Positions 1-11,997 are shown, numbered from the stretch's first letter. The stretch: DNA of 64,000 nucleotides from Branchiostoma floridae (GCF_000003815.2 NC_049980.1:4110370-4174369); one strand, 5' to 3'. Numbers and translations are program-made. The notes: generated by a model from the sequence alone, not told the origin.

Positions 1-133
1 CTACCGCGACCATTTTTTCATGACAGTAAGAGACTACAGAGCATGGTGCTACCGCGAACTTAAAACCACCGCGAAAAGTCCCTTTTCCCGCTACCGTGAA
101 ATTAAATCCCCGCGAACTTAAATACATTTACAG
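1..133. mobile_element. Tc1/mariner-like MITE, window-truncated
   Basis: Right part of a short inverted-repeat element rich in CGCGAA/TTCGCGG motifs. It ends in CATTTACAG and is followed by TA at 134-135. The same family is complete at 39115-39321, where both ends and both TA duplications are present. The left end lies outside the window. No coding capacity. Confidence 0.75.
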
Positions 134-135
134 TA

Positions 136-884
136 TACAGTTTCGGTCTAAACATTGCCAAAAAATCTTTCAAGAATCATTTTAAAGGCAGATATGGAAA
201 AAAATGTCTGGGGTATTGGCCGACTGTACACTTGTACCAAATGTCAGGTCATTCGGTCCGGGAAGGACGGAGATGAATCGCCTTTAAGATTTAACAGGAG
301 AAGAAAGAAGAAAAAGCAGAAACGTTACGAATACAATATATTCAACCATACCTGTGGCATTGCTGAAATGTAATGAATAAGGTGGAAAATGAAATATATT
401 TCATTTGTCATTGTTGCTTAATTGAAATAAGCGGATTTTTCCAAAAAGTCGTCACAATTTTACCGCGAACTTTTACCATTTAGGAGATCACCAAAATACT
501 ATATTTCTACTAACATAAAATCCAGTCACTCATGATACAGTCGACGTCCATAATCCACAACCCTTTAAGAAGAATTCAACCTCAACAATGATAAACTTTA
601 ATTAGAAGTTAATGCTATGCAATCCATAATGCTACTGTCAATTTGAGACTGTACATGTGATTATCGTACGAGCATGAATTTGCATATAAAACACATTATT
701 ATCCCATCCTGTCACTTCACACCTCATAGCGGTGACGCGACCGGTTAGTGACATTTCACTTCGGGAGATATTTGACCTCGCGGTCACTCGGAGATGTTCC
801 GGTAAACTGAACGGCTGACCCCATCATCGCTACTGTTGATCCCGAGTGAAAGGCTGAAAGTCCCATGGGGTGAGATCGCGTGGC
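136..884. other. Non-coding, no supported gene
   Basis: AT-rich sequence with short ORFs only. A stray CCGCGAACTTTTACC motif near 467 resembles the flanking MITE. Around 660-690 the sequence GAGCATGAATTTGCATATAAAA resembles the 3' tail seen near 36630-36655, which looks like a LINE 3' end. Nothing else recognised. Confidence 0.5.
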
Positions 885-1160
885 GTAATAGGCAGCGTGT
901 TTGGCTCAGGTCCCAGGTTTGAATCGTGCCGTGTCACCGATCCTGTGCCCTTAGGAAAGGCAATGGACGCGAGTTTTTTTTTTTTTCACTTCACTTAGGG
1001 GAAAAATGAGTACGTAATTTCGGTTAGGCGCGTCCCTCGGATAAGACGTTAAATGGTTCCCTTGTCCACACCCAACGGACATTAAAGAACCCAGCACAAC
1101 TTTCCAAAAAGAGTATGGGCATACCTAAGTGTGCTATGTTGCAAATCCTTTTGTCTAGAG
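885..1160 (+). mobile_element. tRNA-derived SINE copy
   Basis: The head shows degenerate Pol III boxes: TGGCGTAATAGGCAGCG (A-box-like) and GGTTTGAATCG (B-box-like). It is followed by the body motif shared by the other SINE copies here: TGTGCCCTTAGGAAAGGC, a CACTTCACTTAGG stretch, GGATAAGACGTTAAATGG and TTAAAGAACCC. A T-rich run near 974-986 interrupts the body. Same orientation-independent body as 26925-27345. Assignment to a named family would need a Repbase search. Confidence 0.7.
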
Positions 1161-3023
1161 TAGACACTATACTTCAAATCACCCGAATGGAGGCCTGGCC
1201 AACTCCGTATCGTATCAACCATACGTTATTTTAAATCGTTCCTCCCCGTTTAACCCGGACTCCTGGAAGAATAGTGACGCATCAGTCACAAATGGAGATC
1301 CTTATCAATTCCATGAAAAGTGAAAATGTATGTACACATGTATGTGTTAGAAGCCAATATCAACTGAGCTGCCTGGTTTTGCCCTGTATTCAATTTCAAT
1401 AAATTAAAATCAAAAAACCAAACCAAACCATGCATATGGGACCTACCGCCGAACAGATACTGATCAGTGGTGGAGGTCCCACGAGAGATAACCTCAGCAT
1501 CCTTAACCAAAGGGGACAGGAAGGTTCGATTAACCAAATTCTGGTCATCTGAATCTTTTGACCTTCTGAAGCGATGTTACGGAACAATCACCTCAAAGTC
1601 ATCAACCAACCATCTCAAAGGCACCAAGCACTTGTTGTAATTCCTGTAGAATAAACAAAGGCTCACCACACTTTTCTCTGTGAAGTTCAATATTTTTGTC
1701 TCATAATCAGATATGTGTATTTGTATTACATTACAAGCAAGTCATTTATAATTGTCAGAAATGCTAGACAGTACGCATTTTCGTGCATTGCTAAAGCCAG
1801 AGGCAACCTAAGTAATAAATAGATTCAAAAATGCAATTCGTCTGGATAAGTAATACTGGATATGGAGATCTGTATGAAATTGATATCTGCTGCGCTATGT
1901 TTCCACATTTACATCATTATTTCATACTTTGAGCGGTTAAAAACGCGCAGAAACAAGCCGTGCTAGGTTTTCCTAAATATTGTAGTCCACAAAAATTAGG
2001 TCTTGATCCAGCCAGTAACCGCTTTCCGTCGACAATGTTCGTTAAGTTCCGGCCGCACACAGAAAGGTCACAGTAAACCAAGTGACTACTCGTCGGATTG
2101 GGTCGGGGAAGGTCGGGAGAAGTCAGACAGTGTCCGCGCCACTGTCGCATCAAATTTTGCTCCTTAAATAATCGTATTGAATGGGATAGAGTTGCCTTAT
2201 GTTATTACGTCGAAAAACGCCCCATAATTGAAACTTTCATAATTAAAATTCTACAGCTAGCCCTAACTCGGGCTATTATTGCTTAGGTTACCTTTAACTA
2301 GCTTGCAGAAAGCTAAACAGGGCCTCCTTGCCCTATCGGTCAATACATACTTGCAGCCCAACCCACGCCAATCGCACCACAATCATCCGAAGTCGTATAA
2401 ACCTATTTCCTTTAACAAGGATTGCTACAGGCACGCGTATTTTCCGTGAACAGTTCAAGATTGGAATCTGTTAACATACACTGTGACCACAATATCAGAG
2501 CCTGCCAACTTCAGGGAGAAAGTCCCTTGACTTGGCAGGTTCTGATACGAGCCCTACTGCACGTACAGCACCAGTTCCTGCATTTTCAAAAGGGATGTTG
2601 TACATACATGTTTGCATATCCAGATCCAGATCTACAACTGCCCTTCGACGCAACACACCAGCTTCGCAGGCACGCGGCGCGGCATCAGCTGGTTATATTA
2701 CACCGAAGGACCCGTCACACCTAACCTTTGCACATCTATCTGCAAGTATTGCTAAAAAAACATCCAGCGAATATCATACTGTGTTTGGTGATAACACATT
2801 TCACTCTATTACAATTCTTGGAAAATACGAGTTTTTGGACACATCAATTCTAGGTTGGTAACTCTGGTACTCGATGACTATTTCTTGTTCTATTGTGATC
2901 TGTGATCTGTGATTAGATACTTTTCAGTCGATACGTCTACCGCTTTATTGGTCATTTTGTAGCTCATGAAAGAGTTTGTTTCGAAGCCTGGTCAAACGGC
3001 TGCCCTCATCAGCATGGCGGCTC
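1161..3023. other. No supported gene
   Basis: Several short ORFs (up to about 109 codons) on both strands, none with a recognisable domain, splice context or codon pattern. No tandem repeat or terminal inverted repeat was seen by eye. Confidence 0.4.
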
Positions 3024-3118
3024 CCCATCAAAGTGTCTCTTCCCGTAATGAATATTCATGAAGGACAGGCTAGATAAAAGACGTCTCTAGAGGGTTTCCT
3101 GGAATCAACTTGAAGACG
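3024..3118 (+). repeat. Direct repeat, copy 1 (left of gap)
   Basis: The stretch containing CTTCCCGTAATGA, TGAAGGACAGGCTAGATAAAAG and TCTCTAGAGGGTTTCCTGGAAT recurs with few changes at about 4346-4440. The assembly gap 3119-3744 lies directly after this copy, so the two copies bracket the gap and about 0.6 kb of known sequence. Confidence 0.7.
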
Positions 3119-3744
3119 NNNNNNNNNNNNNNNNNNNNNNNNNNNNNNNNNNNNNNNNNNNNNNNNNNNNNNNNNNNNNNNNNNNNNNNNNNNNNNNNNN
3201 NNNNNNNNNNNNNNNNNNNNNNNNNNNNNNNNNNNNNNNNNNNNNNNNNNNNNNNNNNNNNNNNNNNNNNNNNNNNNNNNNNNNNNNNNNNNNNNNNNNN
3301 NNNNNNNNNNNNNNNNNNNNNNNNNNNNNNNNNNNNNNNNNNNNNNNNNNNNNNNNNNNNNNNNNNNNNNNNNNNNNNNNNNNNNNNNNNNNNNNNNNNN
3401 NNNNNNNNNNNNNNNNNNNNNNNNNNNNNNNNNNNNNNNNNNNNNNNNNNNNNNNNNNNNNNNNNNNNNNNNNNNNNNNNNNNNNNNNNNNNNNNNNNNN
3501 NNNNNNNNNNNNNNNNNNNNNNNNNNNNNNNNNNNNNNNNNNNNNNNNNNNNNNNNNNNNNNNNNNNNNNNNNNNNNNNNNNNNNNNNNNNNNNNNNNNN
3601 NNNNNNNNNNNNNNNNNNNNNNNNNNNNNNNNNNNNNNNNNNNNNNNNNNNNNNNNNNNNNNNNNNNNNNNNNNNNNNNNNNNNNNNNNNNNNNNNNNNN
3701 NNNNNNNNNNNNNNNNNNNNNNNNNNNNNNNNNNNNNNNNNNNN
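3119..3744. other. Assembly gap (626 N)
   Basis: A run of N. Every open frame that crosses it is an artefact. Confidence 1.
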
Positions 3745-4175
3745 GTGTGGTTTAATCGGATCGGAACAGGAATCCACAGACATGACAGACAGGCAGGTTT
3801 ACATAGACCGGTTGTAAATTTGATACTATTTTGCAAGAGGGCGTTCATGACCGGTCTCCCAATTTTAACCGCATCGAATCAAATGGGAATAGATTCGGGA
3901 TGCTCCGCCTTGTTTCTTGTCAACAGTACATGGTAATCTATATAATGAAGCTTACGTTATGTTGCATTTTTGGGGCTATCACTACACCGTTAGTAAGAAA
4001 CAAATAACTAGCAGCAAATTATGTTTGCAAATTGAGGCTGAAATATTTACATTACATTGTCATGCGGTGTATTTGAGAAAACAAAAAGATGGCGCGATTT
4101 TCGAAGATTGTGTAACGTGCTGGAAGAACGGATAAGCGACAGGCGTTCCCAGAATAGGGGATGCAGATAGCTAGA
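3745..4175. other. No supported gene
   Basis: Short stretch between the gap and a purine-rich repeat. Nothing recognised. Confidence 0.4.
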
Positions 4176-4312
4176 GGGGGAAAGTGGGAGAGGGGGAGAG
4201 GGAGAGAAAGGGAGGGAAAGAGAGGGGGAAAGAGGGGGAAAGAGAGGGGGAGAGAGGAAGAGAGAGAGAGAGAGGGGAGGGAGAGAGATAGAGGGGGAAA
4301 GAGAGAAAAGGG
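4176..4312 (+). repeat. GA-rich low-complexity tract
   Basis: Imperfect purine tract of GGGA/GAGA words. The Ser/Leu/Pro-rich and Arg/Glu/Gly-rich ORFs across it are compositional. Confidence 0.95.
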
Positions 4313-4345
4313 TTTCAGCATAGCTTTACACTGCTTTCCTTCGAA

Positions 4346-4440
4346 GCCTCTCTTCCGTAATGACTACCCGTGAAGGACGAGCTAATAGATTAGATAAAAG
4401 TCTCTAGAGGCTTTCCTGGAATTAACATTTAAGACTGACC
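4346..4440 (+). repeat. Direct repeat, copy 2
   Basis: Second copy of the 3024-3118 repeat, with diverged bases and a small insertion (GCTAATAGATTAGATAAAAG). Confidence 0.7.
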
Positions 4441-4780
4441 CATTCCGGGAATCATTAGTCGCTATTGGTCTGCAATTAGAGACCTACATAAAGCTGAACC
4501 CCATTTTGATTTTTCCAGATCAATTTCATTTTAGAGTTACGTACAGTATAATACGTAACTGTAGGAGTACTAAATGTGCATAATTTCATACATTTAAAAA
4601 AAATCACGTTAGTTATATATGACATGTTACATACCTTTTTGATCACGTTTTAAAACATGCTTTTAGCCATACTGGACCTTTGACCTTCATTCATAGGTTG
4701 TTATAATATATTACTTCTTTGGGCATCTAATTTCACGCATTCATAAGACGTACGTTCTGGGTCCCCTTGAGGCATAACGA

Positions 4781-5010
4781 TAGTTCACCTTTATCCGTAG
4801 GGTACACCTTTATCCGTAGGGTAACCTATATCCGTTATGTATACAAATTGGGTATTTGGGGATCGTTAAGTCGATGGATGCTAGTTATACATTGCAATAT
4901 CTTGAGAATTTTAACAGTTGAAACCCACGTCGCTGACCGGAATTCTCTAAATACCCATTTTTTTTTAAAACAACGAATCTAGGTTACCCCACGGATTAAG
5001 ATGAACTAGT
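4781..5010. mobile_element. Foldback MITE (TTCACCTTTATCC family), copy 1
   Basis: The left end TAGTTCACCTTTATCCG is inverted at the right end as CGGATTAAGATGAACTA. The subterminal GGGTAACCTATATCCG motif is duplicated at the left. The family recurs at 16877 and 19743. No coding capacity. Confidence 0.7.
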
Positions 5011-5561
5011 GTTACTTGTCAACGTTGTTATTTGGGGTGGGCTAACTCTTCGCAGACAAGGGCTGAATTAAGACGGGTTTATAATAGACGGGGCTTAATC
5101 ACAGGGGTATGGAGCGGCTGTCATTCAGCGCTAACTCAAGTGACCTAAATACGACAGTAATTGCCCCACGTGCAGTCGCTGAACTGTAAGGATATGAAAC
5201 ACTCTTTTGAAGGGCTCTTTTACCGACTCGACGTGTGTCTGTCCTCAAACATTCCATTCAACGTCCTATTCGAGGGACGTTCCTAAGGCCCCCATTCCAC
5301 TAGACGGCGATCGCGCTGCGCTCTCACTGCGACCTAAATAGGATATGTGTACCCTTCGCTTTCACACTGGGTATATCATACAAAACGTACAAGTGTGATT
5401 GAGAAGACAACAAAACACACAAAGTGTAAACAAATTCGTTTCTTTTCTATAGAAAATGCCTTTTCCAAGGACGCAAAGTCAGAGCATATTAGGCTACTCG
5501 AAACCAGGACATCTGTGCTTTGACACATTTCAATGATACCAAGGCATTATAATTGGCAGTT

Positions 5562-5564
<3 letters not shown>
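5011..5564. other. No gene; degenerate SINE-core traces
   Basis: Around 5245-5290 the words CCATTCAACGTCCTATTCGAGGGACG resemble, on the minus strand, the SINE body motif GGATAGGACGTTAAATGG. Otherwise nothing recognised. Confidence 0.35.

Positions 5565-5637
<73 letters not shown>
5565..5637 (+). repeat. (GA)n microsatellite
   Basis: Uninterrupted GA dinucleotide run of about 73 bases. Confidence 0.98.
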
Positions 5638-5640
<3 letters not shown>

Positions 5641-6112
5641 GTTATGTAGAAATAAACGACATCTGTTGTTTAGCAGTCAGACTAAATATGGCTTGGTGAA
5701 TTTTTGTATCGATTCGTTCTGCACTATACAGTTTTGAGCTTTTTAGAGTTCCTTATGTTTCTACCATGTATTTCCTCTGCTGTATGTGGAAGGAGTTCAG
5801 GACTGAGCTTGTTCGCAAACTTCTTTCAATGTCAATCTTTCAGTGACCTAAGACCGGTTAGCTGAGTTCATCTGAGTTCACACTTTCTTGGCAAACCGTT
5901 TCATCTACGCGTTGTCAGATAACTGTGCGAAGTTGGCTAATGGAGTTGTGAACTCTATAAGATGGTACGTATGACACTGTGGGGTAACTGATGCAGTTGT
6001 GATCTTCAAACACACAGCGTGTCTAATGGTTTTCTCACGTTAACGCCCCAATGACATTTCTTCGCGGCTTGTAGAGTAGCCGGACCATTTGCTGGCGTGT
6101 GTGTCCTATTGA

Positions 6113-7211
6113 GGCCATTTTGAGTCGATTACATGGATGCGGTCCGACGGAGAATCAATTTAAAGTGTTTTTAACTATACTGTAAATCGTACAAAGCAGC
6201 TGCGAACTGAGATCAAGTGTATGCCATAAATGTACCAAAGAATCGGAAGCGAATACTGAAGTCATAGAATGTAAATGTCAAAGTTAAAGAAGAATGCGGA
6301 GGGGAAGTAGAATGAAACTTGCTGCTCATTGTGTTAGACACACATGTACTCGTACTAAAATCATAGCCCCTAAGTTGGTACTCCGGGAGCCTACAAAGAA
6401 AGAAGACATGGAAGACATAAAGCCAGTTACATCGACAACCTTATAGCTGACACAAACCTCTCTGATGTGAAAGAAATTCAGTCCCTGATAGAAGATAGGG
6501 TGGTGTGGAGGTGGCTTTCAACTTTAGTTAGAGCGGGAGCTCGACGAAAGTAGAGTAAAGTAAGAAAAGACGATGAAAAAGAACAAGAAAAAAGAATCTA
6601 TTGCTCAATATGTTTATAATCTATGTTTTCAGTTATTTGTTCAACCTTCCTAACTAGGGCTGGGTACCGGTACGGTGTACAGGTACAAAACCGGTTTTTC
6701 TCATTGGACCGGTCCCGAAAAACCGGACCTGAAAAAAAAAAAAAACGGTAGACCGGATGTTTGACCGATTGGAAAATGAGGGGTTACCGGTCTAGGCAAA
6801 TAACAAGAGCGAAGCAGAGTAGACTCAGAGTATAGTCGTTTTACCAACTTTTACGGTCAATCTTACAGGGGTAGTTAGCCTTGTAGGATTTTTAAAACGC
6901 TAATGGGAGTCGAATACTACACAAAACAAATTTCTTTGTAGCCAAATGGACCATTGTTTTGAGTATCGTCCATTCACAAGTTTTCACTTATTGAATCAGG
7001 CCCAGGTTCAGGTCTGGACCTGGACATGATCCTCTGGACCTGAACCGGACCTGGACCTGAATTTTCTGTACCGGTACCCATTCCTATTCCTAACCTTTTA
7101 GATTCTATATTGAATACAGCTTTCTTTCTTGCTCAACTTTTTTCTTCGCATGCTTGCATCAGTTTTTGTGCTTCCCAGTAATGTCATACATATGGTTGAA
7201 TCAACATTGCC
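6113..7211. mobile_element. Harbinger-type MITE (type 2), split by insertion
   Basis: The left terminus GGCCATTTTGAGTCGATTAC matches the type-2 ends seen at 47722, and the right terminus near 7190-7211 (ATGGTTGAATCAACATTGCC) is the corresponding inverted end. Internal landmarks such as ACTGTAAATCGTA and TTTGTTCAACCTTCCTAAC match the 47722-48088 copy. It is interrupted by the hAT-type element at 6655-7086. Confidence 0.65.
6655..7086. mobile_element. hAT-type MITE with exact 8-bp TSD
   Basis: The ends are TAGGGCTGGGTACCGGTAC and, inverted, GTACCGGTACCCATTCCTA. It is flanked by identical 8-bp duplications TTCCTAAC at 6647-6654 and 7087-7094. The interior is rich in repeated GGACC/GGTCC words. 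The 8-bp duplication and TAGGG-type ends are characteristic of hAT transposons (established knowledge). No transposase ORF, so non-autonomous. Related copies at 36048, 47480 and 59103. Confidence 0.85.
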
Positions 7212-8589
7212 TTGCCGATTAACAGAATTGGCTGGAGGTCGGGTGGTCCTGTACTGTAGCCGGACTCTCTCGGGCTCACACAATACGACACACGTCAGTG
7301 GTATGGGGTATCTCTCATGATGCAGAAGCTGATGAAAAAGACGTCGGTATCTAGAGCTAGTCTCGCCGTAAGCCCTACAGTCGATCAGTCTCAGTGAGGT
7401 GAATAAATTGTACTTATAAAGGAGTCAGAAGGGAAAATGTACGATGGCCCGTAACGACACAGTGGAGAGATGCGCGTGTAGGTGCGGAGTGCGGAGCGCG
7501 AAAGCTTTGCATCCTGACATTGTAGAAAAAGAGTCTGTTAATGATACTGCTCTGTTGGATGGCACTGTAACGAAGTTAAAATTCTAAATACATCAAGCAC
7601 ACACTCGCAGCATGTTGGTATGTTACGCTGAAGGGCGGTTACATATATGTCGGATATAGCAACATCACAGTTACTGTAGAGCTTTTGGTTCCAATTAGTT
7701 GATGACTGGAAAACAGGTGGCCGGGCTAGATGGCGCATAGTGGTAAGGGATGGCGCTGAAGTAGCTCACAGAGGATGGGAGGTCAAGGAGGCTGAAAGAA
7801 GACACCGACGGCATGCGGCCATCGGTAAACAAGCCCCTTGAATTGAACTCTGGACTTAACATTAATAATTTGTCAAGTTGCAACGTTTTAGTTTATGCAT
7901 TTTGTATTTGATTTGTACCCTTTGTATTGTAACCGTCTAGGTTATCTTGGCGTAGTGTCGTAGTCTGTATAGACTGACTTAGGTCCGGACCATTCGTACG
8001 ATACCTTACCGATAGCTTAGCAGGGGTCCCCGACAGCTTCGCGCGCGTGTAGATGCTTCCCGACTTCGGGAAGGCTCATTAGCATATAACGCCATTTGGA
8101 AAATCGCGCTATATGTTTATGACTGCAAGCGCCATGGGTGTCCGGCGCCCTACGTTCTAGATCCCTCCCGACATCTCCACAGATATCGGTAAAAAAAACT
8201 GTGTGTAGATTGGGCCTTACAGAGTGAGAGAGAGGAAAAACCCCGGTGTAAGCATAGTTCAGGACATCTCTATTGAGGCTGGACTTTTTTTCGGAAGGGA
8301 CGTGACGTGGAACGTAGATCTCCCCCCTGTACAAAACATACCCAGCTTCTTAGAAAAACAAGATAACTTGCTGTCCTATCTATGTGCCACTAGGCACAAC
8401 AAGGATATGAACGAAGTTAATAAACGAACCGGCGGGAGATACTTATATCCAAACTTTAGCGATGGGTCGAGTCGGGAGCTAAATCTACGTCTGACTACCT
8501 AAGATGCCAGCGACAGACTTATCTGTATCAACTGTAGCTTAACAACAAAGGATGGCCCTAACGGACAAGGACACTGTAACTATTATCAA
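7212..8589. other. No supported gene
   Basis: Several ORFs of 60-105 codons overlap on both strands (for example 8017-8334 minus and 8224-8502 plus), without domains, splice context or repeat structure that I can recognise. The longer ones are not convincing as genes. Confidence 0.4.
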
Positions 8590-8880
8590 TAAGAAGATCA
8601 CATGAGGACAGCATTCAGCATTCTGAGAGGATTAAGGGAAAACAGGGCAGAGTGACCTTTGGCATAAAACACCATTTGGGACAAGAGCTCTCTATCAATC
8701 AGATCTGATGTGACCATACCAAATGATATACAAAAACTAAGGGACCAAACTCTTACCGAAAACAGTGGATGAGTAATACTGCGCCATGACATCTTCAGCT
8801 GCTTCCTCCCATCATTGGGGGTTTCGCCCCCTAGCAGGACCCCCTCCGGGAGGCGGGGCAGGCAGTGTGGCCAATACTGC
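8590..8880 (-). mobile_element. 3' region of the LINE
   Basis: Continues the minus-strand LINE past its stop codon. It includes a GC-rich segment (minus strand: GCCCCGCCTCCCGGAGGGGG, then GGGGGCGAAACCCCC) that can fold into short hairpins. A structured 3' UTR is typical of elements that prime on their own 3' RNA, but the exact end of the element is not visible to me; the 8590 boundary is approximate. Confidence 0.5.
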
Positions 8881-10797
8881 CTAGTCATGACCTTTCCAAT
8901 CACGTTCATTGCTTTGAATCCAGATCCATCGTGATGAGCGTCCTGCTTCTTCTGTTAGTCTTCTGGTAGCATCTCTCCTCTTTTTCCCATTTACACCAAC
9001 TGCTCCTAGTGCCTTCCACACTGACTGGCCAATAAAGCCTCTGGTCCCGACCTCCACTGGGAAGCATTGTGTCTTCCATCCTTGGTCTTTGCAATTCTGA
9101 ACAAGTTCCTGATACTTCAAGGCCTTTCTTTCATGGGCTTCCTCTAGTCTCTCTTCCCATGGAACAGTCAGTTCCAGAAGGACTACTTGCTTTGTCTGAC
9201 TTGACTTCAGGATCACCTCCGGTCTTAGACTTGTTGTTACTACTTCTTCTGGAAAGATCAACTTCTTGTCTAGGTCGACTTGTAAGACCCAATCTTTTGC
9301 TGTGTTGAATATCCCTATATCTTTCCCTCTTTCCTTCTTTCCTTTCCTCGCTTCCCCCTCTCTCAAGAATCTGATGAACTGCGGCCCCTTTCTGACCTGT
9401 TGCTTGTTTCTCGTCCTTTCCTCTTCAAGCACTGCTGCCAATACCCTCAGCACCTTGTCGTGCCTCCACCGGTATCTTCCTTGGCTCAAGGCCACTGGGA
9501 ATCCTGACAGAATATGGCTCAATGATCCTCTTTTACCACACAGGCCACAGTTCTCCTCTTCTTGCATCCCCCACATTTTCTTGTTTGCTGGAGTGGGTAG
9601 AAGATTGTACACTGACTTAAGGAGGAATTGCAATCTCAGGGGCTCCCATCTGTTCAACTCTTTCCGCATTACCTTTCTGTCTTTGACTCCTTCCCATCTA
9701 GTCCATGCACCCTGACTACCTTGACTCACTGCCTGGGCCCTTCTAACTTCCTCCTCTTTCCTTCTAGTTTCTCTCTGTACCATGTCCCTTCTCTCTCTTG
9801 ACCCTGCTGTGCACCAGCTCTGGTGGTCAGTTTTCCCTGCTCCTAATCCCAGTCTGCCTTGGGCCACCACTCCCACTATGTCGCGATGTCTAAAACTACT
9901 CTTGGCCTCTTGTACTGCCTTTGCCACAGACCACTTCCGTCCTGACCTCAGTTCCACGCCTGTCTGACTGACATTTTCATCCCTACTCCCCTCTAAGGTC
10001 ATCAGGGCCCTTGTCTTGCACACCTTGAACTCTTCCACTACTGAGGTGAACGGTAACTGCAGTCTCGCCGTTCTGCTGTATAGGCCTAGTCTGGTAAAGC
10101 TTGGTGGGAGCCCCAGCCACTTCCGGAGATGTCTGCTAATCTTCCTCTCGACTTCTTCCACTGTGGTAAGGGAGATATCATACATCGTCATTGGCCATGT
10201 TATTCTGGGCAGCAGACCATACTGGTAACACCAGACCTTGAATTTCCCTGGTAGTTTGCTTTCTTCTATTGCCTTCAGCCCTTGGTTAACTTGCTGTCTG
10301 AATTCCTTTATGTTGTTCTGGTCTCCTAGTGATTTGTCAAACTTCTTACCAAGGCTTTTTATCGGTTGTTCGGTTACTGAAGGTATTCTTTCTCCTTGAA
10401 TTTCCAACTGGATCGTATTATTCAATCTTCCCTTCCTCACTACCAATCTTCTACACTTTCTTGCTTTAAACTTCATTCTTGCCCAGGTTGCGGCCTCCTC
10501 CAAACTCTTGAGCATCCACCTAGAACTCAGCACACTCTCAGTTGTGATTGTAAGGTCGTCCATAAAAGCCTTTAACGGCGGCTGTCTGACTCCCGAACTT
10601 TTTTGGGCCTCTACTCTGGCGCATAGTTGGCTTCATGACAAGGTTCATCGCTGCTACGAAAAGTATCACTGAAATTGTGCATCCGGTTATAATCCCCCTC
10701 TGTAGGCTCTGCCAAGCTGTAGTGTTCCCATTGACTGTGAATCTTATCTGTAGACCGTCCAGGTACTGGCTTATCACTCTAATACTTTTAAGGTCTG
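8881..10797 (-). pseudogene. Non-LTR retrotransposon RT + RLE polyprotein, truncated and frameshifted
   Basis: Decayed LINE ORF encoding the distal reverse transcriptase and C-terminal restriction-like endonuclease. Read leftwards from 10797, the RT palm shows GITGCTISVILF and, after a frame change, the catalytic box FMDDLTITTES at about 10563. A 560-codon open frame follows. Near its residue 338 is CGLCG followed by SHILSGF: a CCHC-type finger in which the last Cys is replaced by Phe (TTC). Near residues 446-480 are RPEVIL, ELTVPWE and KALKY, matching the order of a PD-(D/E)XK nuclease, with the first Asp replaced by Glu. This architecture (RT, CCHC, RLE at the C terminus) belongs to the R2/NeSL/Hero group; the exact clade is uncertain. 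The frameshift lies in an A6 run at about 10596-10603. The 5' end stops at about 10797, inside the RT, as in typical 5' truncation. Dead copy. Confidence 0.9.
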
Positions 10798-10856
10798 GTT
10801 AAGATCCAGTCAAATATTAGATATCAAGACAACCCATTTTAAGCCTTTTTTGCTAT

Positions 10857-11145
10857 ATGAGAGGGGGAGAGAGATGAGGAGAGAGATGGAGAGAGGGTGT
10901 GAGAGAGGGGAGAGAGGAGACAGAGAGAGGGAGAGGAGAGAGAGGGAAATAGAGGGGAGAGAGAGAGGAGAGAGAGGGGAGAGAGAGGGGAGAGAGAGGG
11001 GAGAGAGAGAGAGGAGAGAGAGGTGAGAGAGGTGAGAGAGAGGAGAGAGAGGAGAGGGAGGGGAGAGAGGAGAGAGAGGGGAGCGAGAGGGGGAGAGAGA
11101 GGGGAGAGAGGAGAAAGTGGAGGGAGAGAGAGTAGAGGGGAGAGA
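10857..11145 (+). repeat. GA-rich low-complexity tract
   Basis: About 290 bases of GAGAGGGGA-type words. The Ser/Leu/Pro ORF on the minus strand is purely compositional. Confidence 0.95.
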
Positions 11146-11576
11146 TAACAACAGATTATTTTACAAACATGAGAGAAGAGTGATGTCTGTGCCCTTTTTT
11201 TAAGTCTTTGTCACAGTGAATTGGTCTAGTGGTCTACTATCCTCATCTTTAGCTAACGCAGCGTGCTCCCATGATTCATGTGATCCCCTTAAGGTGTACC
11301 AACTCCTTGGTACGTCCAGGTCTCTCCTGTACGATTTATCAATTCCCATCTACCAAAAACTAACAAATTATGAATGGCGAATGGTAATTTTCAAAAGCCT
11401 CTGGATAAAGCTTTAGGGACGATTTACAACTGAGATACTCAAAGTCCGAAAAGAGTGGTGGAAAAGTACTTCATTAACAAGCGAGTTGTTTTATTGATTG
11501 CACCCTGTTGGGCACTGATTTGGGATTCTTGAGCTTCCCAGATTTTTGATAACGAGTCAACTTTGAGTGAAACGTA

Positions 11577-11760
11577 TTCATTTATGATGGATGGTTCTCT
11601 GAAGGCTGATGGCTATCTGTTTAAATCTTTTACACATTTATCGACAGAAGTGTCGGACGTGGAAAGAAAGGTCTGTAGGGTTAATTCAGATCTTCTTATC
11701 AACATCACAAACGAATTCATCATGCAAGTTAAACTTGCAAACTTTTTTTACTTTGACTTT
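11577..11760 (+). repeat. Direct repeat copy A
   Basis: Begins ATGATGGATGGTTCTCTGAA and runs through TTACACATTTATCG and TTCTTATCAAC to AACTTGCAAAC. A diverged copy begins at 13096 in the same orientation, about 1.5 kb downstream. It lies directly upstream of the LINE tail, so it may be part of the LINE body. Confidence 0.8.
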
Positions 11761-11997
11761 CTATACAATGTCTTATCATCATGGTTGACTGTAAGTGAAA
11801 GACTCTATGTAAGCAACATGTGTACCGTTCACAAAAGACTCCGTTCCAAGGAACCGCCTTTATTGTACTGTAAACTATATCTGGTATCTAACCAGCACGG
11901 TTACTATACAAGACATGCAACACGGAAAAACTGTAGAAATGAGAAATCTTTTACATACAGAGCAACATCCAAATGGAACCAACTATCACATGAGTTG

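Noticed and set aside
3070-3848. 235-247 codon ORFs
   Set aside because: They run through the N gap; the residues are unknown and the frames artificial.
8224-8502. 92-codon plus ORF near the LINE 3' end
   Set aside because: Starts at GTG only, overlaps a 105-codon antisense ORF, no domain or splice context.
9266-9715. 149-codon plus ORF and other plus ORFs between 9069 and 10228
   Set aside because: Antisense shadows of the minus-strand LINE frame.
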